Positions 8,705 to 16,694 of a stretch of DNA of 64,000 nt are shown one piece after another. Numbering within the stretch: position 1 is the stretch's first letter; each line of letters starts with the position of its first letter. The notes below the pieces were generated by a model, which ran no database searches, was not told the DNA's origin, and worked only from the letters and a program-made list of their open reading frames with translations. Source of the stretch: CAZICM01 sp964537685 (lineage in GTDB: Bacteria; Myxococcota_A; Polyangia; Polyangiales; Polyangiaceae); assembly GCA_964537685.1 (NCBI GenBank), contig CAZICM010000023.1, forward strand, positions 62,001-126,000, read 5' to 3'. The translations under genes were made by a program, and so were the position numbers.

Positions 8705-9094
8705 ATGCCTCGGACTACCGAAGATGTCGAAACCTACCTCATGCAGCTCGATCGCCGATTCGAGCTTGATCAAGGCACATACGTGCTATCCGCAGCCAAG
8801 GGAGCGGGCACCATCGCCATTCGCGTTGTACCGCCCATCGTGGCGATCCGCGTGGCCATCGGACCAGTTCCAACGGACGGGTCACACCAAATTCGCCTGT
8901 TTCACAAGCTCTTGGAGCTAAACACCAGCGATCTGATGCATGCCTCGTATGGCATCGAAAATGGCACGATCGTGCTGTCCGCAGCGCTGGAGCTCGACAA
9001 TCTCGATCAAAACGAGCTGGAAGCCGCGCTGAGCGATATCGACCTCGCGCTCGCACGTCACATTCCAATCCTGCACAGCATTGCCATTTCCTGA
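8705..9094 (+). CDS. YbjN/type III chaperone-like small protein
   Basis: A 129-residue protein without signal peptide or membrane segment. The alternating pattern (T-Y-V-L-S-A, I-A-I-R-V-V-P-P-I-V-A-I-R-V, then the helix I-R-L-F-H-K-L-L-E-L-N) resembles the YbjN or CesT/Tir-chaperone fold, in which a small sheet and helices bind other proteins. The ATG at 8705 is used; the frame runs further upstream but contains low-complexity basic sequence. It starts the operon with PspA (14 bases on) and the P-type ATPase. A YbjN-like partner next to PspA suggests an envelope-stress role. Family assignment is tentative. Confidence 0.65.
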   Translation: MPRTTEDVETYLMQLDRRFELDQGTYVLSAAKGAGTIAIRVVPPIVAIRVAIGPVPTDGSHQIRLFHKLLELNTSDLMHASYGIENGTIVLSAALELDNLDQNELEAALSDIDLALARHIPILHSIAIS

Positions 9095-9108
9095 AGGAGC
9101 AGAGGGTC

Positions 9109-9960
9109 ATGGGAATTTTCGCGCGTCTCGCGACGCTCATTAAGTCGAATCTCAACGATTTGATCAGCCGTTCGGAAGATCCCGAAAAGATGCTGAATCA
9201 GGTCGTTATCGACATGGCCAATCAGCTCGTGGAGGCGAAGAAACAGGTCGCCATCGCGATTGCCGATGAAAAGAAGCTCGCCAAGCAGGCCGAGGGGGAG
9301 TCGGCCAATGCGGCGGAGTGGGAACGGCGGGCCATGCTGGCTGTGCGCGCGGGCGATGATGCTCTCGCGAAAGAGGCGCTCGCCCGCAAGAAAGAGCATG
9401 AGCAGCTCGCAACCGCCTACAAAGACCAGTGGCAAAAGCAGAAGCAGGCGGTCGATCAGCTTAAGACAGCGCTCAGGCTTCTGAACAACAAGATCGAGGA
9501 AGCCAAGCGGAAGAAGAACGTGCTCATCGCGCGCAAGAAGCGTGCGGAGGCTCAGAAGGCCATCCAGGAAACGATGGGCGGCCTCACCAATACGTCCGCA
9601 TTTGAAACGTTTGAGCGGATGTCAACCAAGATCGATCAGATCGAAGCGGAAGCGGAAGCGGCATCCGAGCTGGCGGAGCAGTATTCAGGCGACGTGCTAG
9701 CGCATAAGTTTGGACAGCTCGAGGCAACGGCAGGCGCGGAAGACGATCTCGCGGCGCTCAAGCGCAAAATGGGTGTCGCTCCACCCGCGCCCGAAGCGCC
9801 GAAAGAAGCGGCCGTGCAAACAGCCGCCGCGCCGCAAATGCGCGTTGCCCCAGTGCAGCAGCCCGCTGCACCCTCCATGAGCGAACAAGATGAACTTGCG
9901 GCAGCCCTTGCCGAACTCGAAGCGGAAGAGCAAAGAGAGCAAGCGCGCATGAAGCGCTAG
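9109..9960 (+). CDS. PspA/IM30 (Vipp1) family protein
   Basis: A 283-residue protein beginning M-G-I-F-A-R-L-A-T-L-I-K-S-N-L-N-D-L-I, the amphipathic helix typical of PspA/IM30, then a long coiled coil rich in Glu, Lys, Ala and Gln (about 25-215). An Ala/Pro-rich linker and a short acidic helix follow (D-E-L-A-A-A-L-A-E-L-E). Family members are ESCRT-III-like proteins that bind stressed membrane and form rods or rings. ATG at 9109 after AAGGAG (9093-9098). It lies between a YbjN-like gene and a P-type ATPase on one transcript, pointing to membrane or ion homeostasis. No PspB/C/F genes are in the window; the nearby sigma-54 activator faces away and has an FHA domain, so it is not PspF. Confidence 0.9.
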   Translation: MGIFARLATLIKSNLNDLISRSEDPEKMLNQVVIDMANQLVEAKKQVAIAIADEKKLAKQAEGESANAAEWERRAMLAVRAGDDALAKEALARKKEHEQLATAYKDQWQKQKQAVDQLKTALRLLNNKIEEAKRKKNVLIARKKRAEAQKAIQETMGGLTNTSAFETFERMSTKIDQIEAEAEAASELAEQYSGDVLAHKFGQLEATAGAEDDLAALKRKMGVAPPAPEAPKEAAVQTAAAPQMRVAPVQQPAAPSMSEQDELAAALAELEAEEQREQARMKR

Positions 9961-9973
9961 GTTCGAGTCATCC

Positions 9974-12811
9974 ATGACCCAGGCTTCGGCGGACAAGATC
10001 AAAAACGATACTTCAAACAACAGCGCTCTCCGCGCACACCATGGACCTGCCATCCATGCCATGTCGTGCGAGGAGTTCCTCGAGCACCTAAGCCTCAATT
10101 CGAGCGACGGATTAAGCGAAGAAGAGGCGGCGAAGAGACTCGCGGAGTACGGCCCAAACAGATTGCCAGAGGGCAAGAAGAAAAGCGCTCTGCTCCGGCT
10201 CCTCGCTCAATTCGCCAATCCACTCGTGCTCACGCTGCTCGCGGCAGCGATCATCGCAACAATTGTCGGACTCACTTCAGGCGCTGAGGAAAGCTTTCTC
10301 ACGCGCTTCGGCGATGCCATCGCCATCCTCCTTATCGTCATTCTCAATGCGGTGCTCGGCTTCTACCAAGAGCGCCAAGCGGAAGCCGCATTGGAAGCGC
10401 TCCAGAAGCTGTCCGCTCCTTCAGCGCGCGTTCGGCGGGCCGGAAAGATTGCGGTGCTCAGTGCCGAACAAGTCGTCCCCGGCGATCTGCTGGAACTCGA
10501 GGCCGGCGACTCGATCGCTGCGGATGCGCGGCTTATTCAAACCGTCGATCTAGCCACGGAAGAGGCGGCCCTCACAGGCGAGAGCACGCCCCTTTCCAAA
10601 GATGCGGCGGCCATCGTTCCGGTGGATGCTCCGCTGGCCGAACGCTCGACCATGGTCTTCACCGGCACCAGCATCGTTCGCGGCAAAGGCAGAGCGATCG
10701 TCACCGCAACGGGAGGGGGCACCGAGCTTGGCCGCATCGGCGCCATGATCCAAGAAGTAGGCGAGCAGAAAACGCCCTTGGAAGAGCGCCTCGATCGCTT
10801 TGGCGGCATAATTTTGCGCGTATGTTTACTGCTCTCAGCCGTGCTTTTGGGCTGGGGATATCTTCGCGGAGGCAGACCTTTTCACGAGCTTCTGCTTGAA
10901 GCCGTCAGCCTCGCCGTAGCCGCAATTCCCGAAGGGCTTCCCGCGATCACAACCATCACGCTCGCGCTCGGCATGCAGCGAATGGCCAAGCGCGGCGCCA
11001 TCGTACGAAAGCTGCCAGCCGTCGAAACGCTCGGCGCCGCAACCGTCATCGCATCCGACAAAACGGGCACGCTGACGCAAAACGAAATGACGGTGCGCGA
11101 AGTCTACGCAGGCGATCGGCGCTTTACGATCACCGGCCAGGGCTACGAGCCAATCGGCGCCATTCTGGACGCGGCGGGCAATGAGCTCAGCGAACTGCCC
11201 GACCCGCTGACCTACACCTTGTCGACGGCCGCGCTATGCAACAACGCCCAGCTCGACATCGACCCTGAAACCAAGCGCTGGCGCATCATCGGCGATCCGA
11301 CCGAAGGAGCCCTGCTCACGCTCGCGGCGAAGGGCAATCTGGCCAAGGAATCGGTCGCCAGCACGCACGAAGTCATCGCGGAACTTCCCTTTGACAGCAA
11401 CCGCAAGCGGATGACGGTTGTAACCCGCGACAAGAGCGGCCGTGAAATTGCGCACGTAAAAGGCAGCGTCGATATTCTCCTGCCCCGCTGCGTGAAAATT
11501 TCCTCGGAGAGCGGCGTGCGGCCATTGTCGGAAGAAGACAAAGTGCGCGTCCTCGCCGAGGCCGATCGCATGAGTTCGCATGCGCTGCGTGTGCTCGCGA
11601 TTTGCCGGCGTGTGCGTGTCGGCACCGATCCAGAAAATGCGGAACGGGAGCTCACATTCCTGGGCCTCGTAGGCATGATGGATCCTCCGCGTGCGGGAGT
11701 GCGCGAAGCCGTGCTCACCTGCCGCAAGGCCGGCCTTCGGGCCGTCATGATCACAGGCGATCACCGCCTTACAGCAACCGCCATCGCCAAAGAGATCGGC
11801 CTTTGGGACGAGGGCGACGAGTCGATCAGCGGCTCGGAACTCGCCGCGCTCTCCGACAAAGAACTCGAGGAGCGCATCATGCATTTGCGCGTCTTTGCAC
11901 GGACGACAGCCGAACAAAAACTTCGCATCGTCCGGGCTTTCAAAGCCAAAGGGCATGTGGTCGCGATGACAGGCGACGGCGTAAACGACGCGCCGGCGCT
12001 GAGAGAAGCGCATATCGGAATTGCCATGGGCTTGGGTGGCACCGACGTTGCCCGCCAGGCGGCCGATCTGGTGCTGGCCGACGACAACTTCGCCACCATC
12101 GTGGAAGCCGTTCGCGAAGGACGCGCCATCTACCGCAACATCCAGAAGTTTATTTTCTTCCTCCTGTCTTCAAATATGGGCCTTCTGTTCGCGGTCTTTG
12201 TCGTCTCGTTCTTTGGCACATGGCTGCCGCTCACACCGCTGATGATTTTGTGGATCAACCTCGTAACCAACGGCCTGCCCGCCCTCGCGCTGGGCATCGA
12301 TCCACCCGATCCGCATCTGATGCGCGAACCTCCGCGCCCCCCGGATGAACAGCTTCTCCGAAAGAGAGATTTCCTCGGCATCGGCTATGTCGGCTCTGCG
12401 ATGGGCGCGGCTGGGATTGCGCTGTACGCCATGGCTGCCGATCATCCCCAAGCCCTCAAAGAAGCCCGCGCTCTTGCCTTCTCACTCCTCGCCCTATCTC
12501 CACTTTTTCACGCCTGGAGCTGCCGCAGCCCCATCCGGTCGCTGTTTTCATCCAAACCGCTCATCAGCAAACCGCTGCTCCTGGCCGTGTTCGCGAGCGC
12601 ACTCATCCACCTCGTGGCCGTCCTTCCCGAACCTCTACAAAAAGTCTTCCGGACCTATCCGATGAGCACGCAGCAATGGCTATTGCTCCTCGGCCTATCG
12701 GCCGCAATCGTGCCCGTCGTCGAGATCGCAAAACTCATCGACCGGAAAATGCATCCCAAAGAAGCCGAGGAACCACCACCCTCTGTCGCCGGACCAGGCT
12801 TGATGAAATAG
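9974..12811 (+). CDS. P2A-type cation-transporting ATPase (calcium ATPase-like)
   Basis: A 945-residue P-type ATPase. It has an N-terminal cation-ATPase domain (about 25-95), the T-G-E-S actuator motif (L-T-G-E-S-T-P), the P-E-G-L motif in A-A-I-P-E-G-L-P-A-I, and the phosphorylation loop D-K-T-G-T-L-T (D362). The hinge is T-G-D-G-V-N-D-A-P-A-L, and a C-terminal six-helix cation ATPase domain follows. P-E-G-L and overall length match SERCA/PMR1-like P2A pumps, which export Ca2+ (possibly Mn2+) from the cytoplasm. Start 13 bases after the pspA stop, so co-transcribed. Sequence is full length and all catalytic residues seem intact. Ion specificity is inferred from the subfamily only. Confidence 0.93.
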   Translation: MTQASADKIKNDTSNNSALRAHHGPAIHAMSCEEFLEHLSLNSSDGLSEEEAAKRLAEYGPNRLPEGKKKSALLRLLAQFANPLVLTLLAAAIIATIVGLTSGAEESFLTRFGDAIAILLIVILNAVLGFYQERQAEAALEALQKLSAPSARVRRAGKIAVLSAEQVVPGDLLELEAGDSIAADARLIQTVDLATEEAALTGESTPLSKDAAAIVPVDAPLAERSTMVFTGTSIVRGKGRAIVTATGGGTELGRIGAMIQEVGEQKTPLEERLDRFGGIILRVCLLLSAVLLGWGYLRGGRPFHELLLEAVSLAVAAIPEGLPAITTITLALGMQRMAKRGAIVRKLPAVETLGAATVIASDKTGTLTQNEMTVREVYAGDRRFTITGQGYEPIGAILDAAGNELSELPDPLTYTLSTAALCNNAQLDIDPETKRWRIIGDPTEGALLTLAAKGNLAKESVASTHEVIAELPFDSNRKRMTVVTRDKSGREIAHVKGSVDILLPRCVKISSESGVRPLSEEDKVRVLAEADRMSSHALRVLAICRRVRVGTDPENAERELTFLGLVGMMDPPRAGVREAVLTCRKAGLRAVMITGDHRLTATAIAKEIGLWDEGDESISGSELAALSDKELEERIMHLRVFARTTAEQKLRIVRAFKAKGHVVAMTGDGVNDAPALREAHIGIAMGLGGTDVARQAADLVLADDNFATIVEAVREGRAIYRNIQKFIFFLLSSNMGLLFAVFVVSFFGTWLPLTPLMILWINLVTNGLPALALGIDPPDPHLMREPPRPPDEQLLRKRDFLGIGYVGSAMGAAGIALYAMAADHPQALKEARALAFSLLALSPLFHAWSCRSPIRSLFSSKPLISKPLLLAVFASALIHLVAVLPEPLQKVFRTYPMSTQQWLLLLGLSAAIVPVVEIAKLIDRKMHPKEAEEPPPSVAGPGLMK

Positions 12812-12914
12812 GCCCACCGCGTAAAACACTCCCCAAACAAAATTCGACAGAACAAAATCAAAAGAGCTCGCGTCCAAGAGCATCTTCACGAAACGCAGAG
12901 GTTTGGAACGACCC

Positions 12915-14837
12915 ATGAAAGCCCTCCCACGTTTTGCTCTTTCATCTTTCGCGCTCGCCCTCATCACCGTGGCTGGAGCGAGCGCATCGGCTGACGGCAC
13001 ATCGCTTCGCGCGGACTTGCTGGCCCCCAAAACCATTAAGCTCGACGGCTTACCCAAAGAGTGGCCGAACGCGCTCTCACCGCTGAACAAGAACGCGAAG
13101 GGCAAGCCCTCAAAACCCGACCTCGAAGCCCGCGCGGCCATCGCATACGACAACACCAACATCTACATCGCAGCGGATGTCACCGACGACACCCTCAAAG
13201 GCGGCGCCGACCATATCGCGCTCGTCATAGGCTTCCCCGGCGGCACCACCCACGAAGTGCAGCTTTATCCGGGCGAACCAGGCAAAAGCGCGGGCTCCGC
13301 AAAACTCGGCGGACAAGCGGTTTCCGGCGCCAAAGTGATCGAGGCACCCAAAGCCGGCGGCTACACGCTTGAAGCCAGCATCCCCTGGTCGGCCTTCCCC
13401 CAAGCTCAATCCGTTCGAGTTGCCCTTCGCGCTGCCCTCTTCGCGCGCGACGCCGACACTTCCAATACGATCGAATCTGCATCGGGCTCCTCCACATCCG
13501 CCGCTTATGCCGATCTCCCTGCCCTGCTCACCGAACCCGATCAAGCGCTCGCCGAGGGCCTCCTTCGCGAAAAAGGCATTAATGGCGCACCCCGCCACTC
13601 CTTTGTCGCCGATATCGCCGGCGACTCCATGAAGGAGCGCATCATGGTATTCAATAGATACCTTGTCGTATTGGGACCGAATTTTAGAAAAGGCTCCGAA
13701 TACTATTGGAGTGATCTAGGAATCGATGTTGAACAGGGCATGCTGCCTTTTTTCGATGTGCGCGATTTGACCGGTGATGGCCAAGCCGAACTCATCGTCC
13801 GAAAGCGTTTTGGAACAGGCAAGAAATGGCGGGAAGTCCTTCAAGTGATGAACTTTGGCAAGGGCGAAGTTCCCAATCTGCTCTGGCAGCACGAAGTCGG
13901 CATTTCCAATGACACAGGAACAGTTATCAATGATATAGAATTTATTTCTGAAGGCACCAAAACGGCCCTAAAAATATCGGCTGGGACAGCCAAAGGCTTA
14001 AACGCCGGCAACTACAGCGAGGCCACCGAAAGCGCATTCCCGGCGCTTCTTTTGCCCTGGGGCACCATTAAGTCGAGAACCTACAAACACAGCGGCAATA
14101 CCTTTTCCAAAACGGCGGAAGAAACGCAAAGCGCAACGGCAGCCCCTGCAATACCATCCAATGGCTCCAAAACACCGGCCGACAATGGCTTTAAACCCCC
14201 GCCCCCGCCCAGCGCCGCGGAGCTCCTCGAAAAAGTCTACGATATGTACAAAAAAGACCGGGGCGTTTCGGGCAAAGCCCGTTTTGATGCGGCCGTCGAC
14301 GTGGCAGGCGATAAAACCCCCGAACGCGTTTTATTACACGGCAAAGACATTGTCGTATTTGGAAAAGCATTTAGAAACGGCACCGGCTATTCGGTGCTCG
14401 GAATGGGATTTGCCAATTCAAACGATATTATCGGAATGACATCCAAAGACCTCACCGGCGACGGCAAGGCCGAAATCATCGTGAAAGGCATTGTCCGCGC
14501 CGGCGCGCCCGCAGAAGCAGGAGGAGGCCAAGTCGAACGCGAAGTCATTCTCGTATTTCAATTGAATGGCGACAATATCCGGCGAATTTTCTCTGCCGAA
14601 ATCGCCCGCTCAATAGGCAACAAACGGATTGAAGGCACATTCCGTATGGTTGATGCGGGACGTTCGGCGGAAATCGAGCTGGCCCCCGGAAAAGCCATTG
14701 AATGGAACGAAAAAACCTATCCATTCAATCAAGACACAAGCCCCGTGGGCGGCGTCGAACCTCTGCTTTTACCGTGGGGCGACGCCAAACCCGCCCGCTA
14801 TCGCTGGAATGGCACCAGCTTCACAGCCAAAAAATAA
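12915..14837 (+). CDS. secreted CBM9-like protein with two repeated C-terminal domains
   Basis: A 640-residue exported protein. Signal peptide about 1-28 (M-K-A-L-P-R-F-A-L-S...A-S-A-D-G). Residues 35-190 resemble a family 9 carbohydrate-binding/DOMON-like domain: I-K-L-D-G-L-P-K-E-W-P, then A-Y-D-N-T-N-I-Y-I-A-A-D-V-T-D-D. Two later domains (about 210-400 and 435-635) look like each other: both carry D-x-x-G-D plus D-L-T-G-D-G-x-A-E-I/L-I-V (FG-GAP/VCBS-like calcium-binding wording) and both end in L-L-P-W-G. A Pro/Ala/Ser linker separates them. ATG 12915 is preferred to TTG 12903. It probably sits outside the cell and binds a glycan, or acts with the Ca2+ ATPase operon upstream; no enzyme motif was seen. 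Confidence 0.7.
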   Translation: MKALPRFALSSFALALITVAGASASADGTSLRADLLAPKTIKLDGLPKEWPNALSPLNKNAKGKPSKPDLEARAAIAYDNTNIYIAADVTDDTLKGGADHIALVIGFPGGTTHEVQLYPGEPGKSAGSAKLGGQAVSGAKVIEAPKAGGYTLEASIPWSAFPQAQSVRVALRAALFARDADTSNTIESASGSSTSAAYADLPALLTEPDQALAEGLLREKGINGAPRHSFVADIAGDSMKERIMVFNRYLVVLGPNFRKGSEYYWSDLGIDVEQGMLPFFDVRDLTGDGQAELIVRKRFGTGKKWREVLQVMNFGKGEVPNLLWQHEVGISNDTGTVINDIEFISEGTKTALKISAGTAKGLNAGNYSEATESAFPALLLPWGTIKSRTYKHSGNTFSKTAEETQSATAAPAIPSNGSKTPADNGFKPPPPPSAAELLEKVYDMYKKDRGVSGKARFDAAVDVAGDKTPERVLLHGKDIVVFGKAFRNGTGYSVLGMGFANSNDIIGMTSKDLTGDGKAEIIVKGIVRAGAPAEAGGGQVEREVILVFQLNGDNIRRIFSAEIARSIGNKRIEGTFRMVDAGRSAEIELAPGKAIEWNEKTYPFNQDTSPVGGVEPLLLPWGDAKPARYRWNGTSFTAKK

Positions 14838-14842
14838 AAGCG

Positions 14843-15205
14843 TTAACGCCCTGCAAAAAACGCCGCACAGCACCCCAAATCCACATCGCACGCAACTTTC
14901 TGCGTCTCAAAGCACGACCCTAAAAACCCATCATTAAACGAACACGCACAAGCGATTTGACCGCCTTCATTGGGCGAACACGTCACCTGATATCGTTTTT
15001 CGCTGCAAACCCGCTCACAGCCGCATTGCAGCGTCCCCAGCCCCGTACACGCATCCGCATCGCATCCCAAACCCCCGATACCTACCGGCGCTCCCCCATT
15101 CTCTTCCCCCTCATTCAACACCACATTCCCGCCACAGCCTGCGCCCAGCACCCATACACAACATCCAATCCCCAATACACCTGCAATCCCGTACATCATG
15201 CGCAC
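14843..15205 (-). CDS. small Cys-rich lipoprotein
   Basis: A 120-residue predicted lipoprotein with signal segment M-Y-G-I-A-G-V-L-G-I-G-C-C-V-W-V-L-G-A-G-C. The last Cys of that run is a plausible lipidation site, although the lipobox is imperfect. It has about 14 cysteines in the mature part (G-C-D-A-D-A-C, Q-C-G-C-E-R-V-C, C-A-C, G-C-C). It is convergent with the CBM9-like gene, only five bases apart. Function is unknown; it resembles the many short disulphide-rich lipoproteins of myxobacteria. Confidence 0.65.
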   Translation of the reverse strand: MRMMYGIAGVLGIGCCVWVLGAGCGGNVVLNEGEENGGAPVGIGGLGCDADACTGLGTLQCGCERVCSEKRYQVTCSPNEGGQIACACSFNDGFLGSCFETQKVACDVDLGCCAAFFAGR

Positions 15206-15262
15206 AGCCCCTAACAGAAAGTCAGCGCCGCAGGAAAACCTTTCATCCCGCGGCCGTGATAC

Positions 15263-16588
15263 ATGAAGCTTATCATGCGCCGCCGCTTTATCTGCTTTGC
15301 CTGCATGCCCTTACTCCTAGGCTGTTCCAGCGCGGATTCAGAACCGGAACACCAGCCCCAAAACAAGCCCGACGCGCAAATCGACTGCTCCACATCCGCA
15401 TCCAATCAGCGCATCTACCAACTCCTCAAAGATGTCTATCTCTGGCATGACCATTTGCCTCAAATCGATCCAAATACATTTGAATCACCAAAATCTCTGA
15501 TCGAATCTATACGCTACAATGAATTCGATCGCTGGAGCTATATCGATACCATTGCGCAAAACAACACCTATTATAATGAAGGCAAACGCATTGGAATTGG
15601 CCTTCGGATGCGGGGCGACACCGATGGCAGCCTGCGCATATCGCTTGTCTATCCGGACTCCCCGGCAAGCGACCATTCATTGACACGGGGTGACCGCATT
15701 TTGAGCATCAATGGCAAAACCATCGCTGAAATCGAACAAAACGATGCATGGTCCACCATTTTAGGCCCCGACGAAGAAGGTATTTCTGTCGAATTGGCCA
15801 TCCAGCCGCCCAATGACAGCCCCCAAAATATTACGCTCGTAAAACGCCTCTATTCGCTCATCACCACGCATACGTACAAAATATTTCCCTTCGCCGGCCG
15901 CACCGTCGGCTATTTGCTCTTCGACCGCTTTATTGGCACATCCACCGCCGAACTGGATAAGGTATTCGCCGAATTCAAAGCCCAAAACGTCAATGAACTC
16001 ATCCTCGATCTCCGCTATAACGGCGGCGGCTATATCGATGTCTCTCACCACCTGGCCAATCTCATCGGCGGCCAATACACTGCCGGAAAGGTCTTCACCC
16101 AAATCGTTCATAATGAACATCATCCCAATTGGAATAAGAATCAAATTTTTCAAAATGTAGGACAATCCCTTGGTTTACCACGCGCCTTTATCATCGCATC
16201 CCCGGCCACCGCATCGGCCAGCGAACAGTTAATCAACGGATTGGCGTCCAATATCGACATTATACTCATCGGCCAAACAACCTATGGAAAGCCCGTTGGA
16301 AGCGGCGTTTGGACAGATTGCGACCTCTCCATCCATCCGATTTCATTCCGCATGCTCAATTCGGAAGGCCACGGCGATTTCTTTAACGGCATCCATCCCA
16401 CATGCAGCGCCCGCGATAACCTCGACCTGCAGCTCGGCGACCAAAACGAATCTTCCCTGGCCGAAGCGCTTTATGTCATGAAAACCGGTTCATGCACCAT
16501 TAACGCAGCTCCCCCCTTTGGCGTAGCCATTCCAAACGCTGAGCCCCGTATTCACATGCCCGACGAAATAGGCGTTTTCTCATTTTAA
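15263..16588 (+). CDS. S41-family C-terminal processing protease-like lipoprotein
   Basis: A 441-residue secreted serine peptidase. Signal peptide with lipobox L-L-L-G-C near residue 20. A PDZ-like segment (about 105-175, including G-D-R-I-L-S-I-N-G-K) is followed by the S41 catalytic core. The Ser-Lys dyad can be placed at S320 (A-S-A-S-E-Q) and K343 (T-Y-G-K-P-V-G), about the usual spacing. The strand L-I-L-D-L-R-Y-N-G-G-G matches the S41 conserved core. It should cleave proteins outside the cytoplasmic membrane. Start ATG 15263, with 15275 as alternative. Standing between secreted Cys-rich proteins, it might process them (inference). Confidence 0.88.
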   Translation: MKLIMRRRFICFACMPLLLGCSSADSEPEHQPQNKPDAQIDCSTSASNQRIYQLLKDVYLWHDHLPQIDPNTFESPKSLIESIRYNEFDRWSYIDTIAQNNTYYNEGKRIGIGLRMRGDTDGSLRISLVYPDSPASDHSLTRGDRILSINGKTIAEIEQNDAWSTILGPDEEGISVELAIQPPNDSPQNITLVKRLYSLITTHTYKIFPFAGRTVGYLLFDRFIGTSTAELDKVFAEFKAQNVNELILDLRYNGGGYIDVSHHLANLIGGQYTAGKVFTQIVHNEHHPNWNKNQIFQNVGQSLGLPRAFIIASPATASASEQLINGLASNIDIILIGQTTYGKPVGSGVWTDCDLSIHPISFRMLNSEGHGDFFNGIHPTCSARDNLDLQLGDQNESSLAEALYVMKTGSCTINAAPPFGVAIPNAEPRIHMPDEIGVFSF

Positions 16589-16613
16589 AAATTAAAATTT
16601 TTTAATTTTTTTT
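16587..16613. terminator. AT-only palindrome after S41 gene, possible terminator or promoter-proximal AT element
   Basis: Immediately after the stop codon an 11-base arm AAAAATTAAAA (16587-16597) is mirrored by TTTTAATTTTT (16600-16610), then three more T. The two-base gap is too tight for a normal loop, but the outer pairs can form and the T run fits Rho-independent ending. In a moderately GC-rich region such an A/T-only stretch may instead be an UP-like element for the lipoprotein gene at 16695. Confidence 0.4.
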
Positions 16614-16694
16614 AGAAATACGATCACGGGCAAAACGAACGTATTGCATTCTGAAAATAGCCTGACTAGGTTCCCGCCCACCAAGGAGACCTAC

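Noticed and set aside
9109..9960. PspF-controlled psp operon
   Set aside because: The nearby sigma-54 activator has an FHA domain, lies in another operon pointing away, and no -24/-12 promoter was seen before this operon.
11234..12013. 259-residue frame antisense to the P-type ATPase
   Set aside because: Lies fully inside a well-supported gene and has no recognisable content.
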